Assembly (NCBI RefSeq): GCF_052060015.1 | Contig: NZ_JBPODZ010000009.1 | Coordinates: forward strand, 54,834-118,833 | Source of the DNA: Arhodomonas sp052060015 | Lineage (GTDB): Bacteria; Pseudomonadota; Gammaproteobacteria; Nitrococcales; Nitrococcaceae | Direction: 5' to 3' | DNA length: 64,000 bases | Shown: in pieces, positions 26,832-36,320 of the stretch | Layout of the letters: each line of letters starts with the position of its first letter | Numbering within the stretch: position 1 is the stretch's first letter | Made by a program: the position numbers and the translations under genes | Notes under the pieces: generated by a model | Seen by the model: only the letters and a program-made list of their open reading frames with translations | The model's database searches: none | Told to the model about the DNA's origin: nothing

Positions 26832-28201
26832 TCCGCGGGCGAGCCCTCGAGCTTGCGGTACAGGGTCTGTCGCCCGATCCCAAGGATCTCGGCGGCGCGG
26901 CGCTTGTTGCCGCCCACCGCCTGCATCACGGCGCGGACGTGCTCGCGCTCCACCTCCGCAAGGGGGCGCAGGATAGCGGGCCCACTCTCCCCTTCCCCGG
27001 AATCTCGCCCCGCATGGCGCAGCAGCCGCGGGGGCAGGTCCTCCCGGCGGATTCTGCCGTCGCGGCTGAGGGTGACCGCCCGCTCCATGGTGTTGGCGAG
27101 CTCGCGGACATTGCCCGGGAACGGGTAGCGGGCCAGCAGCGCCACCACCTCGGGGGCCAGCTCCGGCGTATCGCGGCCGAGTGCCCCGGCGAAGCGGGCG
27201 GCAAAGCGGGCGGTGAGCAGATCCAGGTCGTCGCCGCGCTCGCGTAGCGGTGGCACCTCGATCCGGAAGGTCTCCAGACGGTAGAAGAGATCCTCACGGA
27301 AGGTGCCGTCGGCCACCGCCGCCTCCAGGTCCGCGTTGGTGGCCGCCACCACACGCACATCCACCTGCTCCTCGTGCTCGGCGCCCACGGGGCGGAAGCG
27401 GCCGTCTTCCAGCACCCGGAGCAGCTTGGCCTGGAGGGGGGCCGGCATCTCCCCGATCTCGTCGAGGAAGAGGGTGCCGCCGTCGGCGGCCCGAAACAGC
27501 CCCTCCCGGGCCCGCTGTGCCCCCGTGAAGGCACCGCGGACGTGGCCGAAGAACTCGCTCTCGAGCAGATCCGCCGGCACCCCGGCGCAGTTGACGGCGA
27601 CGAAGGGCCCCTCCGAGCGGCCACTCTCGGCGTGCAGCGCCCGGGCCACCAGTTCCTTGCCGGTACCGCTCTCCCCGGTGATCAGCACCGAGGCCCCCAC
27701 GGCGGCGATGCGGCGGATCACGTCAAACAGCGAGAGCATCGCGTCGCTGCGGCCGATCATGCCGTGGAAATCCGAGCCCTCGCGCGCCGCGGCCTCCATC
27801 TCCGAGACCCGGCGCAGCAACCGGCGGTGGGCCAGCGCCTTTTCCACGCTGACCAGCAAATGATCGAAATCCAGCGGCTTGGTCAGGAAGTCGTCGGCGC
27901 CGCGCTTGAGCGCGTCCACGGCCTGGCGGATGCTGCCGAAGGCGGTGATGGCGACGAAGGCGACCAACGCGCCATCCTCACTGGCGCGGACCCGCTCGAG
28001 CAACCCCATCCCGTCCTCTCCAGGGAGCCGCAGGTCGCTGACCACCAAATCGACGCCGCCGGTGGCCAGTCGCTGCCGGGCCGCCTCGGCGCTGGCCACG
28101 GACTCCGCCGCCAGCCCCGCTTCGGCGAGCTCGTCGACGATCAGTCCGGCCAGCGCGGCATCGTCCTCCACCACGAGCACCCGAGCGCCGTCGCCACTCA
28201 T
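26828..28201 (-). CDS. Sigma-54-dependent NtrC-family response regulator
   Basis: A 457-residue activator. The receiver domain (about 7–120) has acidic pocket VVEDDAA and phospho-acceptor D56 in VVSDLRLP. The AAA+ domain has Walker A GESGTGKE, the sigma-54 contact loop GAFTGA, and Walker B TLFLDEIGEM. A Fis-type helix-turn-helix ends the protein (RRAAEILGIGRQTLYRKL). ATG 28201 overlaps the sensor kinase stop (ATGA), so the pair is an operon. Target genes are unknown; no clear -24/-12 promoter was found nearby. Confidence 0.95.
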   Translation of the reverse strand: MSGDGARVLVVEDDAALAGLIVDELAEAGLAAESVASAEAARQRLATGGVDLVVSDLRLPGEDGMGLLERVRASEDGALVAFVAITAFGSIRQAVDALKRGADDFLTKPLDFDHLLVSVEKALAHRRLLRRVSEMEAAAREGSDFHGMIGRSDAMLSLFDVIRRIAAVGASVLITGESGTGKELVARALHAESGRSEGPFVAVNCAGVPADLLESEFFGHVRGAFTGAQRAREGLFRAADGGTLFLDEIGEMPAPLQAKLLRVLEDGRFRPVGAEHEEQVDVRVVAATNADLEAAVADGTFREDLFYRLETFRIEVPPLRERGDDLDLLTARFAARFAGALGRDTPELAPEVVALLARYPFPGNVRELANTMERAVTLSRDGRIRREDLPPRLLRHAGRDSGEGESGPAILRPLAEVEREHVRAVMQAVGGNKRRAAEILGIGRQTLYRKLEGSPAD

Positions 28202-29658
28202 GCCCCCTCCTCGCTGGCTGCCGGGATCTCGAGCACCACCCGGGCACCGCCGAGCCATCCGGGATCCTCGAAGGCCACGGCACCGCCATGGGCCTCGGCG
28301 ATGCCATGGACCACCGAGAGCCCGAGACCGGCCCCCTCCCCGGTGGGCCGCGTCGAGTAGAAGGGCTCGAAACAGCGCCCCCAGAGGGCCTCCGCGACCC
28401 CGGGGCCATCGTCCTCGATGGCGAACCGCACCTTCCCCTCCCCCGCGGTCACAGAGGCCAGGACCCGCGAGCCGGCATGGTCGGCGGCGTTGCCGAGGAG
28501 ATAGCCCAGGGCCTGCTCGATCTGACTGGCATCACCGCTCACCCGCGGCGCCGCTTCGTCGGCGCAATCCTGCCGCTCGAATACGAGACCGAGGTGCCGC
28601 TCCCGTGCCTGCTGCAGGGCGCGCTCGAGGATCGGCCCGGCGGCAAGGTCGCGACGCCGCGGTGGGGTGTGCCGCGCGAACGCCATGAGCTGCTCGAGGA
28701 TATCGCTCATGTGACCCACCTGCTCGCGGATGCGGGCGGTGGCCTGCAGGGTGGTTTCTTCATCGCTGCGACGGCTCAGGCGCTGGGCGGTGCCATCGAC
28801 GACGCTGAGCGGCGTACCCAGCTCGTGGGCCACACCGGCGGCGAATTCCCCCACCACGGCAAGCCGGCGCGACTCCTTCAGGTCGTCGCGCAGGCTCGCC
28901 TCCACCGCCTGTCGGTGGGCCACCTCCCGCTCGTTGCGGCGCAGGGCATCGAGCATTCCGTTGACACTGTCGGCGATCCGGCGCAGCTCCAGCGGTCCGG
29001 AGGCCACGAGCCGGTGGTCGCGCTCGCCGGCGGCGACCCGGCGCAGACCCTCGAGGAGCCGCTCCACTGGGCGCACCACCACCTGACGATAGCCCAGGAG
29101 TATCACGCTGAGCAGCAGCAGGGCGAACCCGCCGATACCGACTGCGCCCCAGACCCGGATCCGCTCGAGGACGTCCTGCATCTCGCTGCGCTGGCGAGTG
29201 ATCTGCAGCAAGGCCTCGAAACGGCCACCGCGGCCGACCAGGGGCACGAAATAGGCATACACCGGCTCGCCGGCACTGCGGGCATAGCCCTCCCAGTGGA
29301 CGCGGCTGCGGCGGGCGGCATCGAAGGCCTGCGCCGGCAGCATCCGCTCGGCACCGCGTCCCGCGCCGGCGAGGACCTCGCCGTCGGCGCCGATGACATG
29401 GGCCCCGTAGACGCGGCCGAAGGCGAAGGCGGAGTCCAGGGCCTCCTGCAAGGCCCCTTCGCGGTCCCGGCCCAGCGCCCGCGTCAGCGGCGGTTCCAGT
29501 GCCCGGGCGATGAGCTGGATATCCTCGCGCAGCCGCCGCTCCGCCGCCTCCTCGACCAGGCTGAGGCTTACGGCCCCGCCGGCGGCCACCAGGGCCACGA
29601 CGGGTAGCAGCACCATCACCAGCACTGCGCCCCGCAGACCCATGCGTGGGTGTCTCAT
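28198..29658 (-). CDS. Membrane sensor histidine kinase
   Basis: A 486-residue kinase. A first helix (about 10–33), a ~135-residue extracytoplasmic sensor domain, a second helix (171–190), a HAMP linker, then the dimerisation helix with H278 in AAGVAHELGTPLS. The catalytic part has GNAADHAG (N box), EDDGPGV (G1) and GAGLGLSVVHGI (G2). It is the cognate partner of the sigma-54 regulator that overlaps it. ATG 29658 is preceded by AGGTG at 7 bp. The sensor domain is not a family I recognise. Confidence 0.93.
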   Translation of the reverse strand: MRHPRMGLRGAVLVMVLLPVVALVAAGGAVSLSLVEEAAERRLREDIQLIARALEPPLTRALGRDREGALQEALDSAFAFGRVYGAHVIGADGEVLAGAGRGAERMLPAQAFDAARRSRVHWEGYARSAGEPVYAYFVPLVGRGGRFEALLQITRQRSEMQDVLERIRVWGAVGIGGFALLLLSVILLGYRQVVVRPVERLLEGLRRVAAGERDHRLVASGPLELRRIADSVNGMLDALRRNEREVAHRQAVEASLRDDLKESRRLAVVGEFAAGVAHELGTPLSVVDGTAQRLSRRSDEETTLQATARIREQVGHMSDILEQLMAFARHTPPRRRDLAAGPILERALQQARERHLGLVFERQDCADEAAPRVSGDASQIEQALGYLLGNAADHAGSRVLASVTAGEGKVRFAIEDDGPGVAEALWGRCFEPFYSTRPTGEGAGLGLSVVHGIAEAHGGAVAFEDPGWLGGARVVLEIPAASEEGA

Positions 29659-29829
29659 AGCGATACACCTGTCCCGTTCTGAGCCATACGACCACGGGGG
29701 AGACGGTACGGTTCACGGCATCGAAGCCCCCACTGGCCAGCGCATGCCGATGCTGGCATGAGCCATGCAAAGGACAGTAACGGGTAACGACCCGACAGTC
29801 ATTCGACGCACGAACGCAATGAGGTGATC

Positions 29830-30183
29830 ATGCGACTCAATACCAAGCTCCTTTCCGCCGCCGCTCTCGCCGCATTCCTCGCCGGCGGGTCCGTCCACGC
29901 CCAGAACGAGAACCAGCAGGCCGCCGAGCCGGTGAATGACGCCCAGCTGGAGCGCTTCAGCGAGGCCATGGGCGAGATCCAGGAGATCCGCCAGGACTAC
30001 TCCGGTCAGCTCGAGGGCGTGCAGGACCAGGAGAAGGCCCGCGAGCTTCAGCAGCAGGCCAACGAGGAGATGGTACAGGCGGTGGAGGACACCGGCATGT
30101 CCGTGGAGGAGTACAACAACATCTCCCAGCAGCTGCGCCAGAATCCGGAGCTCGCCGAGCGGCTGCAGCAGATGATGGAGTGA
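29830..30183 (+). CDS. DUF4168 exported small protein
   Basis: A 117-residue secreted protein: signal peptide MRLNTKLLSAAALAAFLAGG with cleavage near VHAQ, then a Gln/Glu-rich helical segment. It matches DUF4168 (DAQLERFSEAMGEIQEIRQD; MSVEEYNNISQQLRQNPEL). ATG 29830 follows AGGTGATC. It is divergent from the histidine kinase, and the 171-bp gap could hold promoters for both. Function is unknown; the amphipathic helices suggest a small periplasmic helical bundle. Confidence 0.78.
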   Translation: MRLNTKLLSAAALAAFLAGGSVHAQNENQQAAEPVNDAQLERFSEAMGEIQEIRQDYSGQLEGVQDQEKARELQQQANEEMVQAVEDTGMSVEEYNNISQQLRQNPELAERLQQMME

Positions 30184-30497
30184 CCCACGCCGCCGGGGCC
30201 GCCCGCCGGCTCCGGCTTCCCTTCCCCTGCCTGCGGCGTCCTTGATGACGAACCACCGGGAGACACTTCCATGAAGGGAGCCTCTGTCGGCGCGCTGGCC
30301 CTCGCCTTACCCCCGGCACCGCCCTGCCGACGAGCACTGGTCGCAGATGAACGACAGCGCCCGGGAACGGACTCGCGATCCCTACGCCGAGCTTGCGGAC
30401 CCCGACGAGGGCGCGTAGGCACGCGAGGGGCCATGTCAGCGGCGCCGGCGTTGCTCTAGACTGTGGCCTTCCCAAACCACGAACCCACTGGAGAGAC
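30184..30497 (+). other. 314-bp gap with possible decayed small secreted-protein gene
   Basis: An ATG at 30271 with GGGAGA upstream opens a signal-like start (MKGASVGALALAL). From about 30310 the plausible continuation lies in the +1 frame, where DEHWSQMNDSARERTRDPY and ADPDEGA run to a TAG at 30417. The two halves would join only with an indel. This looks like a remnant of a small exported protein, but it could be chance in GC-rich DNA. The remainder holds GC-rich dyads without a clear terminator. Confidence 0.3.
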
Positions 30498-31148
30498 ATG
30501 CGATACCGGAATGCTTGGATCGGCCTCGTTGTCCTGCTCGGCCTCGGCCTCGGGGTCGCGCAGGCCCAGGACGAAGGCGGCTTTCTCAACGGCAGCGACA
30601 GCGGCGACACCGGAGGCGCCGCGGACGACGATTTCCTGAGCCCCGCAGAGGACGGCGCGGCGGACGGCGGTACGCCCGGCCAGGACGGCATGGCCACGCC
30701 ACAACGACAGGTCGACCCGGAGGACGTGGAGCGTTTCGACGACTGGGGCGTGCGTTGCGGCCTCGGCGAGCAGGGCCCGCGGGGCGGCTGCGAGATGTTC
30801 CAGGGCGTGACCCGTAGTGACAACGACGAGCTGGTCATGCGGGTTGCGGTCGCCTACCCGCCGCGGGAGCAGATCGACGCGCCGGTAGCGGTGTTCCAGC
30901 TACCCCTGGGGATCCACCTGCCCTCGGGGGTACAAATGCAGGTCGACGACAACGAGCCCGTGCGCTTTCCCGTCCAGGTCTGCTTCCAGGCAGGCTGCCG
31001 CGCCGACATCCCACTGGAGGACGAGCTCCTCAACCAGATGAAACGCGGCACCGAGGCGACAGTGACCATCCGCGGGCCGCGCGGGGAGATCGAGCTGCCA
31101 CTATCGATGATGGGCTTCACCGCGGCCCTGGATCGGATCAGCTCGTAA
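30498..31148 (+). CDS. Invasion-associated locus B (IalB)-family exported protein
   Basis: A 216-residue protein with signal peptide (WIGLVVLLGLGLGVAQA) and a low-complexity Asp/Gly linker to about residue 75. The C-terminal domain fits IalB: WGVRCGLGEQGPRGGCEMFQ, LPLGIHLPSGVQMQVD and a second Cys pair in CFQAGCRADIP, probably two disulfides. ATG 30498 follows GGAGAG. In non-pathogens IalB domains are common periplasmic proteins of unknown role, so the name should not be read as virulence. Confidence 0.82.
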   Translation: MRYRNAWIGLVVLLGLGLGVAQAQDEGGFLNGSDSGDTGGAADDDFLSPAEDGAADGGTPGQDGMATPQRQVDPEDVERFDDWGVRCGLGEQGPRGGCEMFQGVTRSDNDELVMRVAVAYPPREQIDAPVAVFQLPLGIHLPSGVQMQVDDNEPVRFPVQVCFQAGCRADIPLEDELLNQMKRGTEATVTIRGPRGEIELPLSMMGFTAALDRISS

Positions 31149-31247
31149 ACCGTGCCTTGCCCGGCCCCGCCGGGCGGCACGTCCCTGTTACACATCGCTG
31201 ACGGAACGGGTACCATACGCCGCGTTCCGGTAACAGCGGGTGTGACC

Positions 31248-31925
31248 ATGCCCCCGAACTTCTTCAGCCAGCTCTTCGGCAAGTCACCGGTCAGCCCCCT
31301 GCAACGGCACATGGCCGAGGTGAGCGCCTGCGTCGAGGAGCTGGTGCCCTTCTTCGAGACGGTGCGGCGTGAGGACTGGGAGGCGGCCGAGGCCCATCAG
31401 GCACGCATCGCCCGGCTCGAGAGCGATGCCGACCGCCTCAAGCACGAGCTGCGCCTACAGCTGCCCAAGGGGCTGATGCTGCCGGTGGCGCGGCGGGACC
31501 TCCTGGAGGTCCTGACCATGCAGGACAAGGTAGCCAACCGCGCCAAGGACATCTCCGGGCTCATCCTCGGCCGCCGCATGAGCTTTCCTGAGGCCATCGC
31601 CGAACCCATGGCCGCCTTCATACAGCGCGCCGTGGACACCACCCGCCAGGCCCGCAAGGCCATCGAAGAGCTCGACGAGCTCTTCGAAACCGGCTTCCGG
31701 GGCCACGAGGTGGATATCGTCAACGGCATGCTCACCGAGCTCGACCGCATCGAGAGCGACACCGACCGCCTGCAGGTAACCATCCGACAGGAGCTGTTCA
31801 AGCTCGAGGATGAGCTGCCTCCCGTGCACGTGATGTTTCTCTACCGGATCATCGACTGGATCGGCAGCCTCGCCGACCGTGCCCAGCGCGTAGGTAGCCG
31901 CCTGCAACTGATGCTCGCACGCTGA
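31248..31925 (+). CDS. DUF47/PhoU-like phosphate transport regulator
   Basis: A 225-residue all-helical protein of the DUF47 (TIGR00153) family. Acidic metal-binding helices are visible, such as RLESDADRLKHEL and ELDRIESDTDRLQ, the PhoU-like E/D-x-x-x-D signature. It precedes pit by 29 bp, the usual pairing in which the DUF47 protein modulates the low-affinity phosphate transporter. ATG 31248 is used; an in-frame GTG lies 6 bp upstream. Confidence 0.9.
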   Translation: MPPNFFSQLFGKSPVSPLQRHMAEVSACVEELVPFFETVRREDWEAAEAHQARIARLESDADRLKHELRLQLPKGLMLPVARRDLLEVLTMQDKVANRAKDISGLILGRRMSFPEAIAEPMAAFIQRAVDTTRQARKAIEELDELFETGFRGHEVDIVNGMLTELDRIESDTDRLQVTIRQELFKLEDELPPVHVMFLYRIIDWIGSLADRAQRVGSRLQLMLAR

Positions 31926-31954
31926 CCACCCACCTTCCGGGCGCCGAGGGTTCC

Positions 31955-33208
31955 ATGGAGTTCGAGATCACACTGCTGGTGCTGGCGACGGTATTCGGCC
32001 TGTTCATGGCCTGGGGCATCGGGGCCAACGACGTGGCCAACGCCATGGGGACCTCCGTGGGCTCCAAGGCGGTCACCATCACCCAGGCGGTGATCATCGC
32101 CGCCATCTTCGAGTTCGCCGGGGCCATCCTCGCCGGTGGCGAGGTCACCGACACGGTGCGCAAGGGCATCGTCAACCCGGAGGTGTTCGTCCAGGCCCCC
32201 CAGCTGCTGGTCTTCGGCATGCTCGCCGCCCTGCTCGCCGCTGCGGTGTGGCTGCTCGTGGCCTCCTACTTCGGCTGGCCGGTATCCACCACCCACTCCA
32301 TCGTCGGGGCGGTGGTCGGCTTCGCCGCCGTAGGCATCGGCCCGGAGGCAGTACACTGGGACAAGACCCTATCCATCGTGGCGAGCTGGGTGGTCTCGCC
32401 ATTGCTCTCCGGCACCATCGCCTTCTTCCTGTTCCTCTCCGTCCAGCGCCTGATCCTCGATACCGACACCCCCCTCGCCAACGCCAAACGGTATGTGCCC
32501 CTGTACATGTTCGCCGTCGGCTTCGTTGTGGCGCTGGTGACCCTAACCAAAGGGCTCAAGCACGTGGGCGTGGAGTTCGGCCTGGTGGCAAGCGCGCTCA
32601 TCGCGGCGGGCACCGGCTTGATCGTCCTCGCCGCGGGGGTGGCGGGCATCCGACGGCTCGACATCGATCCGCGGGCGGATCTGGACTTCCACTACACCAA
32701 CGTTGAGCGGGTCTTCGGTGTACTGATGATCATCACCGCCTGCGCCATGGCCTTCGCCCACGGCTCCAACGACGTGGCCAACGCGGTCGGGCCAGTGGCC
32801 GCGGTGGTCAGCGTGGTGACCAGTGGGGGGGAGGTCACCGCCACGGCGGACCTCAATGTCTGGATCCTGCTGCTCGGTGGCGTGGGCATCGTCATCGGGC
32901 TCGTCACCTACGGCCAGCGGGTGATCCGCACCGTCGGCCAGGGCATCACCTCCCTGTCGCCGAGCCGCGGCTTCGCCGCCACCATCGCGGCGGCCACCAC
33001 GGTGGTCCTGGCCTCGGGGACGGGGTTGCCCATCTCCACCACCCACACCCTGGTCGGGGGCGTACTCGGGGTGGGCGTGGCCCGCGGCATCGCGGCACTG
33101 AACCTGCGCATGGTCGGCCAGATCTTCATCTCCTGGATCGTCACCCTGCCAGCGGGGGCGGTGCTCGCCGTACTGTTCTTCTACATCCTCGAGGCCCTGC
33201 TCGGCTGA
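31955..33208 (+). CDS. pit: Inorganic phosphate transporter, PiT family
   Basis: A 417-residue metal-phosphate symporter with two inverted PiT repeats. Signature motifs occur in both halves: GANDVANAMGTSVGS with later VSTTHSIVGAVVG, and GSNDVANAVGPVAAV with later ISTTHTLVGGVLG. About ten helices. Cotranscription with the DUF47 gene is likely. It provides low-affinity uptake of neutral metal-phosphate. Confidence 0.95.
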   Translation: MEFEITLLVLATVFGLFMAWGIGANDVANAMGTSVGSKAVTITQAVIIAAIFEFAGAILAGGEVTDTVRKGIVNPEVFVQAPQLLVFGMLAALLAAAVWLLVASYFGWPVSTTHSIVGAVVGFAAVGIGPEAVHWDKTLSIVASWVVSPLLSGTIAFFLFLSVQRLILDTDTPLANAKRYVPLYMFAVGFVVALVTLTKGLKHVGVEFGLVASALIAAGTGLIVLAAGVAGIRRLDIDPRADLDFHYTNVERVFGVLMIITACAMAFAHGSNDVANAVGPVAAVVSVVTSGGEVTATADLNVWILLLGGVGIVIGLVTYGQRVIRTVGQGITSLSPSRGFAATIAAATTVVLASGTGLPISTTHTLVGGVLGVGVARGIAALNLRMVGQIFISWIVTLPAGAVLAVLFFYILEALLG

Positions 33209-33231
33209 GCCGATGGCCCCGGCGGAGACCA

Positions 33232-33251
33232 CGATCGTCGGATCACGATCG
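33232..33251. repeat. Short inverted repeat after pit
   Basis: CGATCGT (33232–33238) and ACGATCG (33245–33251) form a perfect 7-bp stem with a 6-nt loop, 24 bp past the pit stop. No T-tract follows, so it is at best a weak or factor-assisted terminator, or an operator for the GAPDH gene. Confidence 0.4.
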
Positions 33252-33354
33252 CGGGGGACGGGACAATTCGGGCATTTTGTCGTAGCATTCGCGGCGCCGT
33301 AACCCGCCGTACGGCATCACAATTGCGGATGCAGGAAACCCAGGGGAACGATCC

Positions 33355-34821
33355 ATGTCGATTACCGAGCGCGACGTCCACCTCCAGCAGTGGAAACAGG
33401 CCCAGGAGCTCGCCGAGCAGATGCTGCCCATCATCGGCCGGCTCTACCGCGACCGCGGCCTGGTCCTGCGTATCTACGGTCGCCCGCTCAACAACGTCAA
33501 CACCATCGACATCCTCAAGGCCCACCGCTTCGTCAAGCAGTACGAGGGCAACCCCCTGGACATCCGTGACAGCTACGCCATGCTTGAGGCGCTGTCCGCC
33601 CTCCGCCTCGCACCGGCCCGGCTGGACCTGGGCCGGCTGGCGGTGGCCTACGGCAAGCTCGAGGAGCCACGGCCGGCGCTCACCGACTGGCTGCGCGAGG
33701 AGCTCGCCGAGATCGTCGACCGCGAGGGTCCGCTGCTCGAGGCGCCCCAGGACGTGGTCCTCTACGGCTTCGGCCGCATCGGGCGACTGCTTGCGCGACT
33801 GCTCATCGAGAAGACCGGCGCCGGCAACAAGCTGCGCCTGCGGGCGGTGGTGGTGCGCCCGAGCAACGACCCGGACGATCTCGACAAGCGCGCCAGCCTG
33901 CTGCGGCGGGATTCCGTGCACGGACCGTTCAACGGCTCCATCTTCACGGTACCCGAAGAGAATGCCATCGTCGCCAACGGGAACTACATCAAGGTCATCT
34001 ACGCCGCCTCCCCGACGGAGATCGACTACACCGCCTACGGCATCCACGACGCCCTGATCCTGGACAACACCGGTAAGTGGCGCGACGAGGCGGGCCTGTC
34101 CCAACACCTCAGGGCCGAGGGCGCGGCACGGGTCCTGCTCACCGCCCCGGGCAAGGGGAACCTCAAGAACATCACCTATGGGGTGAATCATCGCGATATC
34201 GCCCCGGACGACCGTATCCTATCGGCGGCGAGCTGTACCACCAATGCCATCACCCCGGTGCTGAAGCTGATCAACGACCGCTACGGGCTGGAATACGGCC
34301 ACGTGGAGACGGTCCATGCCTATACCAACGACCAGAACCTGATCGACAATTACCATAAGGGTTCCCGACGCGGGCGCAGCGCGGCGCTGAACATGGTTCT
34401 CACCGAGACCGGAGCCGCCAAGGCGGTCGTCAAGGCGTTGCCGGAGCTCGGCGGCCGGCTCACCGGCAACGCCATCCGCGTGCCCACGCCGGATGTGTCC
34501 ATGGCCGTGCTGAAGCTCACCCTCAACGAGGAGGTCGACGAGGAGGGCCTGCGGCAGTTCCTCCGCGACGCCGCGCTGTACTCGCCGCTCGCCGACCAGA
34601 TCGACTACACCGCCTCAACGGAGATCGTCTCCACCGACCTGGTGGGCTCCCGGCACGCCGGGGTCATCGACGCCGCCTCGCTGATCACCCACGGCCGTCA
34701 TTGCGTCATCTACGTCTGGTACGACAACGAGATGGGCTACAGCTGCCAGGTGATGCGCATCGCCCAGGAGATGGCCGGGTTGAGCCTGCCCTACCTGCCG
34801 CGACCCCAGGGCCAGGGATAG
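33355..34821 (+). CDS. gap: Glyceraldehyde-3-phosphate dehydrogenase, long form
   Basis: A 488-residue GAPDH carrying a ~130-residue N-terminal helical extension not found in the ~335-residue glycolytic enzyme. The Rossmann start is VLYGFGRIGRLLARLL (135–150), the catalytic cysteine is C294 in AASCTTNAIT, and the C-terminus has WYDNEMGYSCQV. Extended GAPDHs of this size occur in Pseudomonas and other gammaproteobacteria and are thought to serve a distinct (often gluconeogenic) role. It is monocistronic here, with no other glycolytic genes nearby. Confidence 0.93.
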   Translation: MSITERDVHLQQWKQAQELAEQMLPIIGRLYRDRGLVLRIYGRPLNNVNTIDILKAHRFVKQYEGNPLDIRDSYAMLEALSALRLAPARLDLGRLAVAYGKLEEPRPALTDWLREELAEIVDREGPLLEAPQDVVLYGFGRIGRLLARLLIEKTGAGNKLRLRAVVVRPSNDPDDLDKRASLLRRDSVHGPFNGSIFTVPEENAIVANGNYIKVIYAASPTEIDYTAYGIHDALILDNTGKWRDEAGLSQHLRAEGAARVLLTAPGKGNLKNITYGVNHRDIAPDDRILSAASCTTNAITPVLKLINDRYGLEYGHVETVHAYTNDQNLIDNYHKGSRRGRSAALNMVLTETGAAKAVVKALPELGGRLTGNAIRVPTPDVSMAVLKLTLNEEVDEEGLRQFLRDAALYSPLADQIDYTASTEIVSTDLVGSRHAGVIDAASLITHGRHCVIYVWYDNEMGYSCQVMRIAQEMAGLSLPYLPRPQGQG

Positions 34822-34885
34822 GCGGAAGAACGCCGGCGCGTATACCCTGTCGAACAGGGATGAAACCGGATCGAGGGGTGCCCCC

Positions 34886-35431
34886 ATGAGCAACTCGCTG
34901 CGCGAGCAGATGCTAAAGGCCGGTCTGGCCTCCGAGGACGACGTCAAGCGGGTCGAAGGCCAGAAGCGCCCCAAAAAGGGCGCGAAGAAGAAGAAATCCC
35001 AGCGTCGCCCCCAGCAGGACGAGGCGGCCCGCCAGGCCGCCCTCTACGATGAGGCCAAGCGCGCCCGTGACCGTGACTTAAACCGCCAGCGCGAGGCGGA
35101 GCGCCAACGACAAGCCGAGGAGAAGGCGGCCCGCAAGCGGGTGATCGATGCCGAGATCCCCCGGGATGAACGCCACTGCGACGTCACCTTCAACTTCAGC
35201 CACGACGGCCGGATCAAGAAGATCCATGTCAGCGCCGAGCAGCAGCGCGACCTCGCCGCGGGGAAGCTGGCCATCGCCCGCACCCGCGGCCGTTACCGGC
35301 TGATCCCCGGCGAGATCGCCGAGCAGGTGGGCCAGGCGGCCCCCTTCCTGGTGATTTTCCGCGCCGAGCCGGGCGCCGACGAGGACCCGGACTACGCCGA
35401 CTACCCCGTGCCCGACGACCTCATGTGGTAG
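34886..35431 (+). CDS. DUF2058 domain-containing protein (YaiL-like)
   Basis: A 181-residue soluble protein. It begins SNSLREQMLKAGLAS, then a Lys-rich stretch (RPKKGAKKKKSQRR), a long charged coiled coil (about 45–90) and a C-terminal globular part (HCDVTFNFSHDGRIKKIHV). This is the standard DUF2058 layout. Function is unknown; the basic segment suggests nucleic-acid contact. The last 31 bp overlap the 3' end of the convergent DMT transporter gene. Confidence 0.85.
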   Translation: MSNSLREQMLKAGLASEDDVKRVEGQKRPKKGAKKKKSQRRPQQDEAARQAALYDEAKRARDRDLNRQREAERQRQAEEKAARKRVIDAEIPRDERHCDVTFNFSHDGRIKKIHVSAEQQRDLAAGKLAIARTRGRYRLIPGEIAEQVGQAAPFLVIFRAEPGADEDPDYADYPVPDDLMW

Positions 35432-36300
35432 CCGGCCGGGCGCCCCTGGCTGGCCTCCCGCAGGGCCAGCCAGGAGTGGACGGTGATCGCCCCGAGGATG
35501 AGGAACCCGCCCACCAGGGTCAGCGGCGGCGGCTCCTCGCCGATGGCGGCCCAGACCCACACCGGCGCGAGCACCGTCTCGATGAGCAGGAACAGGCTCA
35601 CCTCCGGGGAGGGCAGGTAGCGGGTGGCGGTCATCAGTAGCACCGACGCCAGTGGCATCTGCACCAGCCCCATGATGGCAAGCCAGCCGTAGCTCGCCGG
35701 CGCCAGGCTCCAGGGCTCGGCGAAGGGCCAGGCCAGCAGCCCGGCAACCACGCCGGCGCCGCAGGTCACCGGAATGCGGGGGATGTCCGGGAACCGCCGC
35801 AGCAGGGTCAGTGCGGAGGCAAGGGAGACGCAGAGCAGGATGGCCAGGCCGTCGCCCAGCATGGTGCCGCCACCGAGGGAACCGGAGAACACGATCACCA
35901 CCGCGGCGATGCTCACGGCAATGGCCACCGCGGTGCGCAGCCGGATGCGCTCCTTGAGGAACACCCGGGAGAGCACGGCGGCGAAGAACGGCGCGCAGCT
36001 CAGGATCACCACGGTGTTCGCCGCCCGGGTATGGGAGACGGAGAGCACGAACAGCGCGTTGTTGATCCCGTAGATGACCATGGCGGCCACCACGGCGGTG
36101 ATCTCCCGGCGGCCGTGGGGGCGCCAGGGCTCGCCACGCAGCAGCAGGACCAGCCCCATGGCGATGGCGATGCCCCAGCCCCGCCAGAACGCCACGTTCC
36201 AGCCCTCGGTGCCGGCCAGGCGTACCAATAGGGCATCGAAGCTAAGCGCCAGTACACCCGCGGCGGCGACCACGGTGCCGATGCGGTGGGGATCGGCCAT
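35401..36300 (-). CDS. EamA/DMT-family membrane transporter
   Basis: A 299-residue drug/metabolite transporter with ten hydrophobic helices in two EamA repeats; examples are VLALSFDALLVRLAG and VQMPLASVLLMTATRYLP. ATG 36300 gives a typical N-terminus just before helix 1; an ATG at 36333 would overlap the aidB stop and is also plausible, implying coupling. Substrate unknown. Its stop lies inside the DUF2058 gene on the other strand, leaving no room for a terminator between them. Confidence 0.85.
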   Translation of the reverse strand: MADPHRIGTVVAAAGVLALSFDALLVRLAGTEGWNVAFWRGWGIAIAMGLVLLLRGEPWRPHGRREITAVVAAMVIYGINNALFVLSVSHTRAANTVVILSCAPFFAAVLSRVFLKERIRLRTAVAIAVSIAAVVIVFSGSLGGGTMLGDGLAILLCVSLASALTLLRRFPDIPRIPVTCGAGVVAGLLAWPFAEPWSLAPASYGWLAIMGLVQMPLASVLLMTATRYLPSPEVSLFLLIETVLAPVWVWAAIGEEPPPLTLVGGFLILGAITVHSWLALREASQGRPAGYHMRSSGTG

Positions 36301-36320
36301 GGCGGCGTCGGGCCAACGCC

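Noticed and set aside
30498..31148. Virulence function from the IalB name
   Set aside because: IalB domains are widespread in free-living bacteria; nothing else in the window suggests host association.
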